From: Catellatospora coxensis
GTDB lineage: Bacteria > Actinomycetota > Actinomycetes > Mycobacteriales > Micromonosporaceae
Length of the DNA stretch: 64,000 nt
Direction of reading: 5' to 3'
NCBI RefSeq assembly: GCF_016862635.1
Contig: NZ_BONI01000009.1
Coordinates: 1 to 64,000, forward strand
Shown piece after piece: positions 36,505 to 44,264 of the stretch. A program made the translations under genes and the position numbers. The notes under the pieces were generated by a model, which did not search any database, was not told the origin of the DNA, and saw only the letters and a program-made list of their open reading frames with translations. Numbering within the stretch: position 1 is the stretch's first letter; each line of letters starts with the position of its first letter.

Positions 36505-37409
36505 GGCTCCAACGTCGCGGGCATGCCGAAGGCGGCGACGTGGCGCGCGCCGACGAAGGCGTTGCTCTCGGCGATCCTTCCCTGCTCGATCCGGAGCACG
36601 TCGACGACCAGGGCCTCGTAGCGCGGGCTGCCGGGACCGCGCAGGTAGCAGATCAGCGCGGGACGCCCGTTGGCGGAGCTGGGGAAGGTACGCCAGTCCA
36701 GGGGACGGCTGAGGAACGCCACGACCGCGTCGATCCCGACGACCGGCGGCGCGGGCGGCATCGTGATGCGCACGTCCTCGGCGAGCAGGGCACGCAGCGA
36801 CGGCGGGTCGGCCGCGTCGGCGTACCGGCGCAGGATCCCCTCGTCCCGGCGGGTCAGCGGCGGCCGCCGCCAGTCCCGCGGATCGGCCGGGGCGTGGTGG
36901 CGCACCGTGTGCCGAGCCCGCTGCAGCAGGCTGTTGACCGCGGTGACCGGGGCGCCGAGCGCGGCGGCGACCTCCTGCGGCCGCCACCCGTGCACGTCGC
37001 ACAGCACGAACGCGGCGCGCTGCCGGCCGGGCAGGTATCGCAGCGCGACGATCAGGGCGAGCTCGACGGTCTCCCTGGCCGGGACACCGGCCTGCGGATC
37101 AGCGGCCAGCAGCGCATCGGGATAGGGGCCGATGTCGGTCGACCATTCCAGCAGGTCCCCGGACGGCACGGCCCGGTTGCCGGCCGCCTTGCGGCTGTCG
37201 AGGAAGGCGTTCGTGGCGATCCGGTACAGCCAGGTCCGCACGGAGGCACGTCCCTCGAAGCGGTCGCGGGCCCGCCACGCGCGCAGGAACGTCTCCTGCA
37301 CCAGGTCGTCGGCGTCGGGCACGTTGCCGACCAGGTGGTAGCAGTGCAGGTGCAGGTCGCGGCGGTGCTCGCCGAAAGCGTCCCGCAGCCGGCCGGCCGC
37401 GTCGGACAT
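36501..37409 (-). CDS. ECF sigma factor with C-terminal SnoaL-like domain
   Basis: A 302-residue sigma-70 family protein. ATG 37409 has GGGAGAA six bases upstream. Region 2 (LHLHCYHLVGNVPDADDLVQETFLRAW) and region 4 (LPGRQRAAFVLCDVHGWRPQEVAAALGAPVTAVNSLLQRAR) are clear, and residues 200-300 form a SnoaL/NTF2-like domain (LRALLAEDVRITMPPAPPVVG), which in such ECF groups replaces an anti-sigma factor by contacting core sigma regions. It is divergent from a DUF899 gene, the likely target. Its stop overlaps the stop of the SARP gene by three bases, convergently. Confidence 0.88.
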   Translation of the reverse strand: MSDAAGRLRDAFGEHRRDLHLHCYHLVGNVPDADDLVQETFLRAWRARDRFEGRASVRTWLYRIATNAFLDSRKAAGNRAVPSGDLLEWSTDIGPYPDALLAADPQAGVPARETVELALIVALRYLPGRQRAAFVLCDVHGWRPQEVAAALGAPVTAVNSLLQRARHTVRHHAPADPRDWRRPPLTRRDEGILRRYADAADPPSLRALLAEDVRITMPPAPPVVGIDAVVAFLSRPLDWRTFPSSANGRPALICYLRGPGSPRYEALVVDVLRIEQGRIAESNAFVGARHVAAFGMPATLEP

Positions 37410-37430
37410 GCGGTTCTCCCGGAGCTCGTT

Positions 37431-37530
37431 CGTCGTCACGACGGTACTGACGATCGAGAAGGCCGTCCTTCATCGGTGAGCGATGAAGGTTCGCGTCCGC
37501 GCTCGTCTGGAACCGTGACCGATCCGGTTC
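37431..37530. promoter_or_regulatory. Palindromic control region between ECF sigma and DUF899 genes
   Basis: Three perfect inverted repeats lie in about 100 bases: CGTCGT-C-ACGACG (37431-37443), CCTTCATCG with a five-base loop (37467-37489), and GAACCG with a nine-base spacer to CGGTTC (37510-37530). The third contains GGAAC, the usual ECF -35 core, starting at 37509, about 35 bases before the DUF899 start, so it may be the sigma-dependent promoter. AAAGGA supplies the DUF899 ribosome site. Confidence 0.5.
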
Positions 37531-37546
37531 GCGAAAGGACGACACG

Positions 37547-38260
37547 ATGACGGCAAACCCCATGCTCGGCGCGGAGACACCACCGGTCGTCGACCGGCGG
37601 ACCTGGCTGCGGGCCCGCGACGAGCTGCTGGCCCGGGAGAAGGCCCACACGCGCGAAGGCGACGCCATCGCCGCCGCCCGCCGCGGGCTGCCGATGACGC
37701 TGATGCCGCCGGTCGCCGTGCAGGGCCCCGGCGGGCCGACCCCGCTGGTGGACGTGTTCGAGGGACGCCGCATGCTCATCGCGTACTTCCACATGTGGCA
37801 CGACGGCGAGCCGTTCGAGCGGCAGTGCGAAGGATGCACCTTCTCCACCTGCCACGTGGGGCCGCTGGATTACCTGCACGCCCGGGACGTCACCTATGCC
37901 GTGTTCTGCCAGGGCCCGTACGCCGACAGCGCCGCGTTCGCGCGGTTCATGGGATACCCGTTCCCCTGGTATTCGGCGCGCGACAGCGATCCGGCCCTCG
38001 CCGACGGCCGCGACTTCGGGTTCATCGCCTGCTACCTGCGCGACGGCGACCAGGTCTACGAGACCTACTGGACGACCGGGCGGGGCGTCGAGGCGCTGAT
38101 GACCAGCTACCACGCCCTGGACCTGACGGTGTACGGCCGGCAGGAGGCCTGGGAGGACTCCCCCGACGGCTGGCCGCGGCTGAGCGGACACCCGTGGCGG
38201 CTCGACGGCCGCCCGACCGCCCAGTGGAGCCGCCCCGGCGTACACCCGGCGACGGCCTGA
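37547..38260 (+). CDS. DUF899 thioredoxin-like protein
   Basis: A 237-residue cytosolic protein of the DUF899 family, with a thioredoxin-like fold: WLRARDELLAREKAHTREGDA at the start, then LIAYFHMWHDGE, the CEGCTF and STCH cysteines in the active-site-like loop, and the WYSARDSDF-type block (PWYSARDSDPALADGRDFGF). Family members occur widely beside ECF sigma genes and are thought to act as redox-linked proteins without a proven reaction. The divergent sigma gene with palindromic spacer suggests that it is a regulated stress target. Confidence 0.85.
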   Translation: MTANPMLGAETPPVVDRRTWLRARDELLAREKAHTREGDAIAAARRGLPMTLMPPVAVQGPGGPTPLVDVFEGRRMLIAYFHMWHDGEPFERQCEGCTFSTCHVGPLDYLHARDVTYAVFCQGPYADSAAFARFMGYPFPWYSARDSDPALADGRDFGFIACYLRDGDQVYETYWTTGRGVEALMTSYHALDLTVYGRQEAWEDSPDGWPRLSGHPWRLDGRPTAQWSRPGVHPATA

Positions 38261-38266
38261 CCCTGC

Positions 38267-38695
38267 TCAGTCGCCGACGCGTACGACCGCGGTGTGCGCG
38301 TCGGCGACCGCCAGCCGCACGATGGCCTCCAGCCTGCGCATCTCCAGCTCCAGCCCGCAGGCGAGCGGCCCCGTCCGCACGGTCAGCATGCGGGCGGCCT
38401 CGGACATCGGCAGGTTCAGCGCCGCACGCAGCTCCTTCACCAGCCGGACCCGGTCGGTGTCCGCGACGGTGACCTGCAACCCGAACCAGCCGCCCTGCTC
38501 GCGCAGCAGCGCATGCTCGGCACCGTCGACGCTCGGGCCGAGGTAGCTCTCCACGGCGTACTCGCAGCCCGCGCACCGCTCCGAGGCATCCCAGCTGAGG
38601 CGTCGCCCGTCCAGCCAGCCGACCAGCTCATACGTCACCACACCCGCACATCGCGGGCACTGGAACGTCGTGGTCGCGCTCTGCGCATGCCCCAT
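38267..38695 (-). CDS. Zinc-ribbon protein with L7/L12-like C-terminal part
   Basis: A 142-residue protein. I use ATG 38695 because GGAAGGCGGAG precedes it; eight extra upstream codons have none. Two CxxC pairs (FQCPRC and ERCAGC) make a likely zinc ribbon in the first 50 residues. The second half (DRVRLVKELRAALNLPMSEAARML, LEAIVRLAVADAHTAVV) resembles the C-terminal fold of ribosomal protein bL12. I do not know its role. It converges on the DUF899 gene with a seven-base gap. Confidence 0.6.
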   Translation of the reverse strand: MGHAQSATTTFQCPRCAGVVTYELVGWLDGRRLSWDASERCAGCEYAVESYLGPSVDGAEHALLREQGGWFGLQVTVADTDRVRLVKELRAALNLPMSEAARMLTVRTGPLACGLELEMRRLEAIVRLAVADAHTAVVRVGD

Positions 38696-38771
38696 CGGCT
38701 CCGCCTTCCGTGACGGCACATCGTAGGGCAGGATCGGCCACGCGTGCGGGCCGCTTTCCGTGGCGGCTCCG

Positions 38772-39698
38772 TCATGGACGGGCGGCGGTCAGCCGTCCCA
38801 GGAGGCGGGGCAGCGGTCCGGCGGGCGGCGACCAGACGTCGCGGTCCTGGTAGGACCACGCGTATACGGGGTTGCCGTCGTGCACGAGGTCGCGCAGGCC
38901 GGGCAGGCCGAGTTCGTGGGCGGACCACTCGTACAGCAGCTGCAGGCGCGGCTGGATCACGCCGTAGTCGAGCATCCGGCCGAGGCGGTGCTCGTGGGCG
39001 AGGTAGGCGCGCAGTTCCGCCGCCGGCGGGTAGCGGTCGGGCAGGACCCGGCCCAGCGACAGGAACACCCCGGCCATGCCCAGCCGCGGGTCCCCGAGGA
39101 ACCTGCCCAGCACCGCGAGCCGGCCCAGGGCCAGCTTCGGCGCGGCGACCAGCGCGTGGGTGTACAGGACCCGGAGCAGGGCGACGTTGAGGAAGAAGCG
39201 CTCGGGCATCGGCTCCTGTTCGGCGAGCTCCCGGTTGTCCAGGTAACCGCTGACGATGCTGGCGTTGTGGGCCCGGTACCAGTTGCGCGCCGTCGGGTGG
39301 TGGATGAACGCGGTCCACAGCACGACCGCCGGTGACGACGGCTCGCCCGGCACGCCGCCCGATCGGGCCATGGCCTCGCAGCCGTCGTACAGCAGCCGGT
39401 CGTTGACGGCTCGCCACCAGCGGCTGCCCGGCGGTTGCGAGCTGAGGGAGTTGAGCACTCCCCGGCGGGCCTGCCAGCGCATGAACGACATGGCGGCCCG
39501 CCGGAACGGCAGGTGCCGTGGGGCCTGGCCCTCGGGACCGTGGTAGGTGCGGGCCAGCAGCGCGATGCGGCGCAGCGGGTCGTCGCGTACCCCCGCGACC
39601 TGGTCGGCAGCCCAGTCGGCGGCCGGGTTCGGCGGCCGCTGGACGCCGCTGCCCGGCCGCGTGGCGCGGGCGCGCGGCTCACGTCGGCCGAGGCGCAC
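38772..39698 (-). CDS. Conserved hypothetical protein of the heme-peroxidase operon
   Basis: A 308-residue mostly helical cytosolic protein that I do not recognise. I take GTG 39698 as start: it overlaps the end of the cupin gene by about 20 bases and has AAGGACAGG just upstream. Notable blocks are LPFRRAAMSFMRWQARRGVL, PGSRWWRAVNDRLLYDGCEA, VLWTAFIHHPTARNWYRAHN and YAWSYQDRDVWSP. It has no signal peptide, no metal motif and no nucleotide loop. As the last gene of a four-gene unit with a heme peroxidase and a cupin, it may process or bind the oxidised product, but this is a guess. Confidence 0.6.
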   Translation of the reverse strand: MRLGRREPRARATRPGSGVQRPPNPAADWAADQVAGVRDDPLRRIALLARTYHGPEGQAPRHLPFRRAAMSFMRWQARRGVLNSLSSQPPGSRWWRAVNDRLLYDGCEAMARSGGVPGEPSSPAVVLWTAFIHHPTARNWYRAHNASIVSGYLDNRELAEQEPMPERFFLNVALLRVLYTHALVAAPKLALGRLAVLGRFLGDPRLGMAGVFLSLGRVLPDRYPPAAELRAYLAHEHRLGRMLDYGVIQPRLQLLYEWSAHELGLPGLRDLVHDGNPVYAWSYQDRDVWSPPAGPLPRLLGRLTAARP

Positions 39699-40110
39699 GC
39701 CTGTCCTTGCGCTGGGCGAGTTCCTCGTCGTCCACCAGGACGAGCATCGGCTTGCCCGGTTCGCACAGCATGGTGACGAGGAAGCGCACGCGCACGTCGT
39801 CGCGGTTGTTGCCGTCCTGGTAGTGGATGACGTCGCCACCGGGCTCCCAGAACACCTCGCCCGCGCGGACGATCCGCTCGGGCTCGCCCTCCAGTTCGAA
39901 CACCATCTCGCCTTCCAGCACGTAGCCGAACGCGGGGCCCGAGTGCCGGTGCGGCGGCGTGCCGGGGTCGCCGGGCGGATACTCGATGACCACGGTCATC
40001 GCGTGGGCTCCGGCCGGGATGAACGGCGGCTGCGCCTCCTGCAGCATGGTGAGCGCCGTCTGCCACGCGTTCGATCTCGGCTGCCCGCCGGCCGGGTTGC
40101 TGCCTGCCAT
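39679..40110 (-). CDS. Cupin-domain protein
   Basis: A 143-residue protein starting at ATG 40110 with GGAGG seven bases upstream. A single conserved beta-barrel cupin is evident: IEYPPGDPGTPPHRHSGPAFGYVLEGEMVFEL carries the metal-binding HxH and Glu, and WEPGGDVIHYQDGNN the second His. Such proteins bind a metal ion and act as small dioxygenases, isomerases or sensors. It sits 29 bases after the heme-peroxidase gene and overlaps the following hypothetical gene, so the three are one transcript. Confidence 0.88.
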   Translation of the reverse strand: MAGSNPAGGQPRSNAWQTALTMLQEAQPPFIPAGAHAMTVVIEYPPGDPGTPPHRHSGPAFGYVLEGEMVFELEGEPERIVRAGEVFWEPGGDVIHYQDGNNRDDVRVRFLVTMLCEPGKPMLVLVDDEELAQRKDRRAPRPT

Positions 40111-40139
40111 GGGAGACACCTCCGTAGTGAGATGGGCGG

Positions 40140-41603
40140 TCATGCCGGGCGGTCGGCCGAGCCGGGGGTGAGGCCGAGGGCGAGCAGGTCGGCCATGCCG
40201 AACTTCGCACCGGCGGCGGGCAGGATCGGTTGCCAGTCCGGTTCGAGGCTGAGGTGGCTCGCGGCGTCGGCGCGCTGCAGGCCGATGAGGACCTCCGCGA
40301 CGATGCGGCCGCCGACCGGGCCGAGCCGGTCGCCGTCGCCGCGGTGTTCGGCCTCCTTGAGGATGTAGAACCACAGCGGGGTGCCGTCCGGCCAGCTCTG
40401 CTCCAGCTCGTCGGAGGTCAGCGGGTCCACCCCGAGCAGCCGGGCGACGGCTTCGCCGCTGGGCAGCGCGGTCGTGTCGCCGCGCAGCAGGTCCCGGACG
40501 GCCAGCGAGCGGTACGCCGCCGTGTCGACCGCCCCGGTGACCTGCTCGGGCAGGCCGATGAGGCTGGCGGCGAGCCGCCCGTCGAGGCGTTTGGCCCGCT
40601 GCGCGGGCGGGTGGCCGGGCAGGTCGAAGACCTGGGCGAGGTCGAGTCTGCGGTCCGCGGGCACGGGGCCGAAGCCGACCAGGTCCGGGAAGAGCGGCAC
40701 CGCCGGGCCGCCGTCGACGAGCCGGTAGGTGTGCCGGATCTGGCCGTGGCCGTAGCGGAACGCGGCGTCGGCGAACTCCAGCGGGATGTACGCCTGCCCG
40801 ACCGGCGGCGCGAACCACCGGCCGCCCTCGGCGAGCACCTGCTCGACCAGCTCGGTGCCGACCAGGCGCGGCAGGAAGTCGTGGACCACGATCCACTGGT
40901 AGTGCCAGGTGAGGGTGATCCGGGCCTTGTCGAACACGTCGACCTCGGCCGTCCCGGCCTCGCGCAGCAGGTCGACGATGCGGTTGTGCGCGCGCAGCAG
41001 CGCCATGTGCAGCGACAGCGCGAACAGGTGCGAGTCGTTGCGGGGGTCGCCGATCAGCGCCACGCCCTGCTGGTTGCGCGGCACGTCGCCGCCGTCCGGC
41101 CCGAGCAGGAACTTCGCCGGATCGTGCACGTCGAACAGGTACGGCGAGCCGATCGGGCCGTCGGAGTAGACCATCTCCAGGTTGAGTTTCGGGGCGCGGG
41201 CGTTGCGCAGCGCCTCCGGGTCGACGCCGCCCATGATCGGCGAGCGGTCGGCGGTGATGTCGTGGGCGATGAGCTGGCCGAAGAAGGGCCAGCCGGCGGC
41301 CTCGGCGGCGTCGTCGCGGCCGGGGTCGAGCCGGTCCAGGACCGCGGTGGCGTCGCAGACCCCGCCGTCGACGCCCGCGCGCACCAGCAGCTGCGGGTCG
41401 GTGCCCAGCGGGGCGAGGCCGGGGAACATGCGCCCGTAGCGGGCCGCGCCGGTGGGCCGGTCCACGGCGCGCGCCATGCTCAGGCAGTGGTCGCGGGCGG
41501 CGACCCGGCTGCCGTGCGCGTGTGCCGGAGCGCCGCTCACCTGCCGAGCGTATGCCCCGGTGTCGCCCGGTCCGGCCTGGTTGGGCAGACGGCCCGCGGT
41601 CAT
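40140..41603 (-). CDS. Animal-type heme peroxidase (cyclooxygenase-like)
   Basis: A 487-residue protein starting at ATG 41603, overlapping the stop of the small upstream gene by four bases (ATGA). It belongs to the peroxidase-cyclooxygenase superfamily: PFFGQLIAHDITADRSP carries the distal His next to the calcium-binding Asp, NDSHLFALSLHMALLRAHNRIVD is a conserved helix, and AFRYGHGQIRHTYRL carries the proximal heme His. There is no signal peptide, so a cytosolic peroxidase is likely. Bacterial members oxidise fatty acids (alpha-dioxygenase type) or small aromatic compounds. The cupin and hypothetical genes follow in the same unit. Confidence 0.85.
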   Translation of the reverse strand: MTAGRLPNQAGPGDTGAYARQVSGAPAHAHGSRVAARDHCLSMARAVDRPTGAARYGRMFPGLAPLGTDPQLLVRAGVDGGVCDATAVLDRLDPGRDDAAEAAGWPFFGQLIAHDITADRSPIMGGVDPEALRNARAPKLNLEMVYSDGPIGSPYLFDVHDPAKFLLGPDGGDVPRNQQGVALIGDPRNDSHLFALSLHMALLRAHNRIVDLLREAGTAEVDVFDKARITLTWHYQWIVVHDFLPRLVGTELVEQVLAEGGRWFAPPVGQAYIPLEFADAAFRYGHGQIRHTYRLVDGGPAVPLFPDLVGFGPVPADRRLDLAQVFDLPGHPPAQRAKRLDGRLAASLIGLPEQVTGAVDTAAYRSLAVRDLLRGDTTALPSGEAVARLLGVDPLTSDELEQSWPDGTPLWFYILKEAEHRGDGDRLGPVGGRIVAEVLIGLQRADAASHLSLEPDWQPILPAAGAKFGMADLLALGLTPGSADRPA

Positions 41604-41842
41604 GCCCGCCTCCGGCGGCCGTCGTCGGGCCGGGAGTCGTCCTCCACGGCCTGCACCGCGCCGAGCAGGTTGCGCAGGCCGACCTCCTCGCTCTGGGTGT
41701 ACGCCGGATCGAGGACCCACTCGTCGATGGGCACCTCGACGGCCTGCTCCTCGGGCAGGCTCGCCTCGGCCTGGGCCAGCTCGGCCCTGACCTCGGCCTC
41801 CAGGTCGTGCAGGAAGGCGTTGTCGCCGGTCGGGATGTTCAT
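41600..41842 (-). CDS. Small acidic leader protein of the heme-peroxidase operon
   Basis: An 80-residue protein starting at ATG 41842 with GGAGGAG upstream. It is strongly acidic in the first 50 residues (NAFLHDLEAEVRAELAQAEASLPEEQAVE) and ends in a basic tail GRRRRA. No family was recognised. It is the first gene after a near-consensus ECF41 promoter and is translationally coupled to the heme peroxidase. It may be a chaperone, subunit or peptide substrate of the peroxidase; nothing in the sequence decides this. Confidence 0.65.
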   Translation of the reverse strand: MNIPTGDNAFLHDLEAEVRAELAQAEASLPEEQAVEVPIDEWVLDPAYTQSEEVGLRNLLGAVQAVEDDSRPDDGRRRRA

Positions 41843-41873
41843 GTCTCCTCCAGGGCAGGTCACCACCAGCTAA

Positions 41874-41900
41874 GACCGGACAGCCCGGTGGCCTGTGACA
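41874..41900 (-). promoter_or_regulatory. ECF41-type promoter of the heme-peroxidase operon
   Basis: On the minus strand TGTCACA (41894-41900) is followed after exactly 16 bases by GGTC (41874-41877). The published ECF41 consensus is TGTCACA, 16 bases, CGTC, so only one base differs. It lies 32 bases upstream of the first operon gene and 11 or more bases beyond the stop of the ECF41 sigma gene itself. Confidence 0.75.
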
Positions 41901-41910
41901 GCTCGTGCGG

Positions 41911-42813
41911 TCATCCGGGCCTCGCGGCGGAGATCCGGGCGAGTTTGGCGGGGTTCATCACCCACATGACCTGGTCGATGCCTTCCGGCGTGGCATGGAT
42001 CGCCGCCAGCGCGACGCCGGCGCCGTCCCGCGAGATCAGCACCGCCGGCCGGCCGTTGGCCTCGACCCAGGTGAACTCGGCCCCGGTCCAGAAGTGCGGG
42101 GCGAACGCGACGATGAACTTCGCCACCGTCGTGCGGCCGACGACCGGGATCCGGGCGGCGCGCACCGCTCCGCCGCTGTCGGAGTAGCTGACGACGTCCG
42201 AGGCGAGCAGCTCCTCCAGCGCGGCGAAGTCGCCCGTGCGGGCCGCGGTCAGGAACGCGGTCAGCAGGGGCCGCTGCTCGGCCGGGCGTACGGACTCGCG
42301 CGGGGAGTCGGCGACCCGTTTGCGGGCCCGGCTGACCAACTGGCGGGCGCTGTCCTCGGTGGCCTGCACGATGTCGGCGATCTCCCGGTAGGGGTAGCTG
42401 AACGCCTCGCGGAGCACGTACGCGGCGCGCTCGGTGGGTGTCAGCTTCTCCATCAGGACCAGCATCGCCATTTCCAGCGCCTCGCCGCGTTCCGCCCCTA
42501 AAGCGGGATCTGCGCTGGTGTCGACCGGTTCGGGCAGCCACGGCCCGATGTAGGTCTCCCGGCGCGAACGGGCCGACTGCGCGGCGTTGATCGCCAGCCG
42601 GGTCGTCGTCGTGGCGAGGAACGCGCCCGGATCGCGTACCGTGTCGCGGTCGTAGGCCTGCCAGCGCAGCCAGGCCTCCTGCACGATGTCCTCGGCCTCG
42701 GCCGCGCTGCCGAGCATGCGGTAGGCGATGCCGAACAGGCGCGGGCGCAGGCTCGCGAACACCGAGGCAGCCTCTTCGAGAGCGGCCGCCGACGGATCGC
42801 CCAGAGCCGGCAC
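41911..42813 (-). CDS. ECF41-group sigma factor (SigJ-like)
   Basis: A 300-residue sigma factor starting at GTG 42813. Region 2 (SLRPRLFGIAYRMLGSAAEAEDIVQEAWLRW) and region 4 (LTPTERAAYVLREAFSYPYREIADIVQATEDSARQLVSRAR) are clear. Two ECF41 hallmarks are present: the linker motif YIGPWLPEPV and, in the C-terminal SnoaL-like extension, VMNPAKL for the usual NPDKL box. The extension tunes sigma activity in place of an anti-sigma factor. ECF41 genes normally sit beside a carboxymuconolactone-decarboxylase-like or epimerase gene; here the neighbour is a heme-peroxidase operon with a matching promoter. Confidence 0.92.
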   Translation of the reverse strand: MPALGDPSAAALEEAASVFASLRPRLFGIAYRMLGSAAEAEDIVQEAWLRWQAYDRDTVRDPGAFLATTTTRLAINAAQSARSRRETYIGPWLPEPVDTSADPALGAERGEALEMAMLVLMEKLTPTERAAYVLREAFSYPYREIADIVQATEDSARQLVSRARKRVADSPRESVRPAEQRPLLTAFLTAARTGDFAALEELLASDVVSYSDSGGAVRAARIPVVGRTTVAKFIVAFAPHFWTGAEFTWVEANGRPAVLISRDGAGVALAAIHATPEGIDQVMWVMNPAKLARISAARPG

Positions 42814-42834
42814 CCATCCATGCTAACGATCTTT

Positions 42835-42872
42835 TCCCGGCCGGGTCCGTGCTTCGCCCCGGCCGGGCGGCG
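42835..42872 (-). terminator. GC-rich hairpin after the DUF5997 gene
   Basis: The self-complementary block CCCGGCCGGG occurs twice around a spacer of about 13 bases between the stop of the DUF5997 gene and the ECF41 start. It can fold as a stem-loop; there is no T run. Confidence 0.4.
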
Positions 42873-42874
42873 GC

Positions 42875-43333
42875 TCACCGGCGCGCGGTGCGCCCACCCC
42901 GCGCGGCCGGGGTCTTCCGGCGCTCGGGGCGCTTCGCAGGCGCGGGCTTCGCCGCCGGCTCCTGCTCCTGCCGCTCCTTCAGGCGCTTCTGCTCCCGCAG
43001 CACCTCGGCGTGCGTGGCGCGCTCCGCGACCAGCCACTCCGGCGGGTCCGCGACCAGCTCCGCGATCTGCGCGGTGGTGAGCGCCTCGGTGATGCCGGCG
43101 CGGGCGAGCCCGCTGTTGGACACCCGCAGCCGCGCGGCGACCACGCTGCGCGGGTGCGGACCGTCGCGGCGCAGGTCGGACAGCCACTGCGGGGGGTTGC
43201 GCTGGAGCTCGTCGAGCTCCTCGCGGGACACCAAGCTCTCCTGGAACTCCTTAGGCGTGGCCGGCAGGTACACGTCCAGCTTCAGCGCCGCCGTGGCGGC
43301 CTTCATCACCTGGGGCTTCTTGGGCTTGGTCAC
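42875..43333 (-). CDS. DUF5997 family protein
   Basis: A 152-residue basic protein. The first 110 residues match DUF5997 as found throughout actinobacteria: VMKAATAALKLDVYLPATPKEFQES, NPPQWLSDLRRDGPHPRSVVAARL, ITEALTTAQIAELVADPPEWL. The tail is Lys/Arg/Pro-rich, a possible nucleic-acid-binding extension. The function is unknown. It is typically encoded next to a LysR effector-domain protein, as here (divergent gene at 43489). Confidence 0.85.
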   Translation of the reverse strand: MTKPKKPQVMKAATAALKLDVYLPATPKEFQESLVSREELDELQRNPPQWLSDLRRDGPHPRSVVAARLRVSNSGLARAGITEALTTAQIAELVADPPEWLVAERATHAEVLREQKRLKERQEQEPAAKPAPAKRPERRKTPAARGGRTARR

Positions 43334-43488
43334 CGACTCAGCCTAGCGGCCCGGCAGGCCGCCGCTGACCGCGGTGCCTGCCGTCACCGATCGGGCACAT
43401 CGGGCTTCCCGGTACCCTGACCAGGTTGCGCCAACCGCAGCGCTGCCCGTACGCCGGTGCCTGGCCGGTCGACGCTCCGGAGGTAACC

Positions 43489-44232
43489 GTGCCCGACCCC
43501 GAGGACGCCCGTCCCGCGTTCCGCCTGCTGGCCGTGCCCGGCGTCACCGTCGACAAGTGGGCCCGGGTCTGGTCCGAGCGGCAGCCAGCGGTGGAGCTGC
43601 GGGTGGAGCCCGCCGAGGCCGCCGACGCCGCCGCGCTGCTGGCCGTGGAGGCCGACGCCGGCCTGCTGCGGATGCCCGTCGACCAGGACACTTTCCACGC
43701 CATCCCGCTGTACACCGAGGTGACGGTCGTCGTCGTGCAGCGCGACCACCTGCTCTCCGCCGGCGACGAGCTGACCGTCGCCGACCTCGCCGACGAGATG
43801 CTGCTGAGCCCCATGGACAACGTGATCGACTGGACCGGTGTGCCGGGGGCCCCGGCCGTGCTCGACCACCGCCCGGACACCACGGCCGACGCCGTCGAAC
43901 TCGTGGCCGCCGGGGTCGGCGTGCTCGTCGTGCCGCAGTCGCTGGCCCGCGCCCACCAGCGCCGCGACCTCACCTACCGCGTGGTCACCGACGCCCCGAC
44001 GTCGTCGATCGGGCTGGTGTGGCCCCGCGACCGGTACACCGACCTGGTCGAGGAGATGATCGGCATCGTCCGCGGCCGGACCGCCAACAGCACCCGCGGC
44101 CGCGCCCAGCCCGAACCGCCCGCCCGCCCGGCGGCCAAGGCCGCGCCCCGCGCCACACCCCCGGCCAAGCGGACACCCGCCCGGCGCGGCGGACCCAGCC
44201 CCCGCACCACCCCGAAGCGGCGCGGCCGCTGA
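43489..44232 (+). CDS. LysR substrate-binding-domain protein without DNA-binding domain
   Basis: A 247-residue protein starting at GTG 43489 with GGAGG six bases upstream. Residues 10-190 form the two-lobed LysR effector domain (FRLLAVPGVTVDKWARVWSE, AVEADAGLLRMPVD, TADAVELVAAGVGVLVVPQSLA). No helix-turn-helix precedes it. The last 55 residues are a low-complexity Pro/Ala/Arg/Lys tail. Homologs of this shape always accompany DUF5997 genes in my knowledge of actinobacterial genomes, which suggests a two-protein unit of unknown purpose. Confidence 0.85.
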   Translation: MPDPEDARPAFRLLAVPGVTVDKWARVWSERQPAVELRVEPAEAADAAALLAVEADAGLLRMPVDQDTFHAIPLYTEVTVVVVQRDHLLSAGDELTVADLADEMLLSPMDNVIDWTGVPGAPAVLDHRPDTTADAVELVAAGVGVLVVPQSLARAHQRRDLTYRVVTDAPTSSIGLVWPRDRYTDLVEEMIGIVRGRTANSTRGRAQPEPPARPAAKAAPRATPPAKRTPARRGGPSPRTTPKRRGR

Positions 44233-44264
44233 TCACCAGGCGGCAGGTTCGGAACCGCCGCCGG

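Noticed and set aside
34459-37002. Reading the secreted-protein frame as an 847-residue protein
   Set aside because: The upstream part is noncoding sequence opposite the SARP and sigma genes. A strong ribosome site and signal peptide place the start at 34977.
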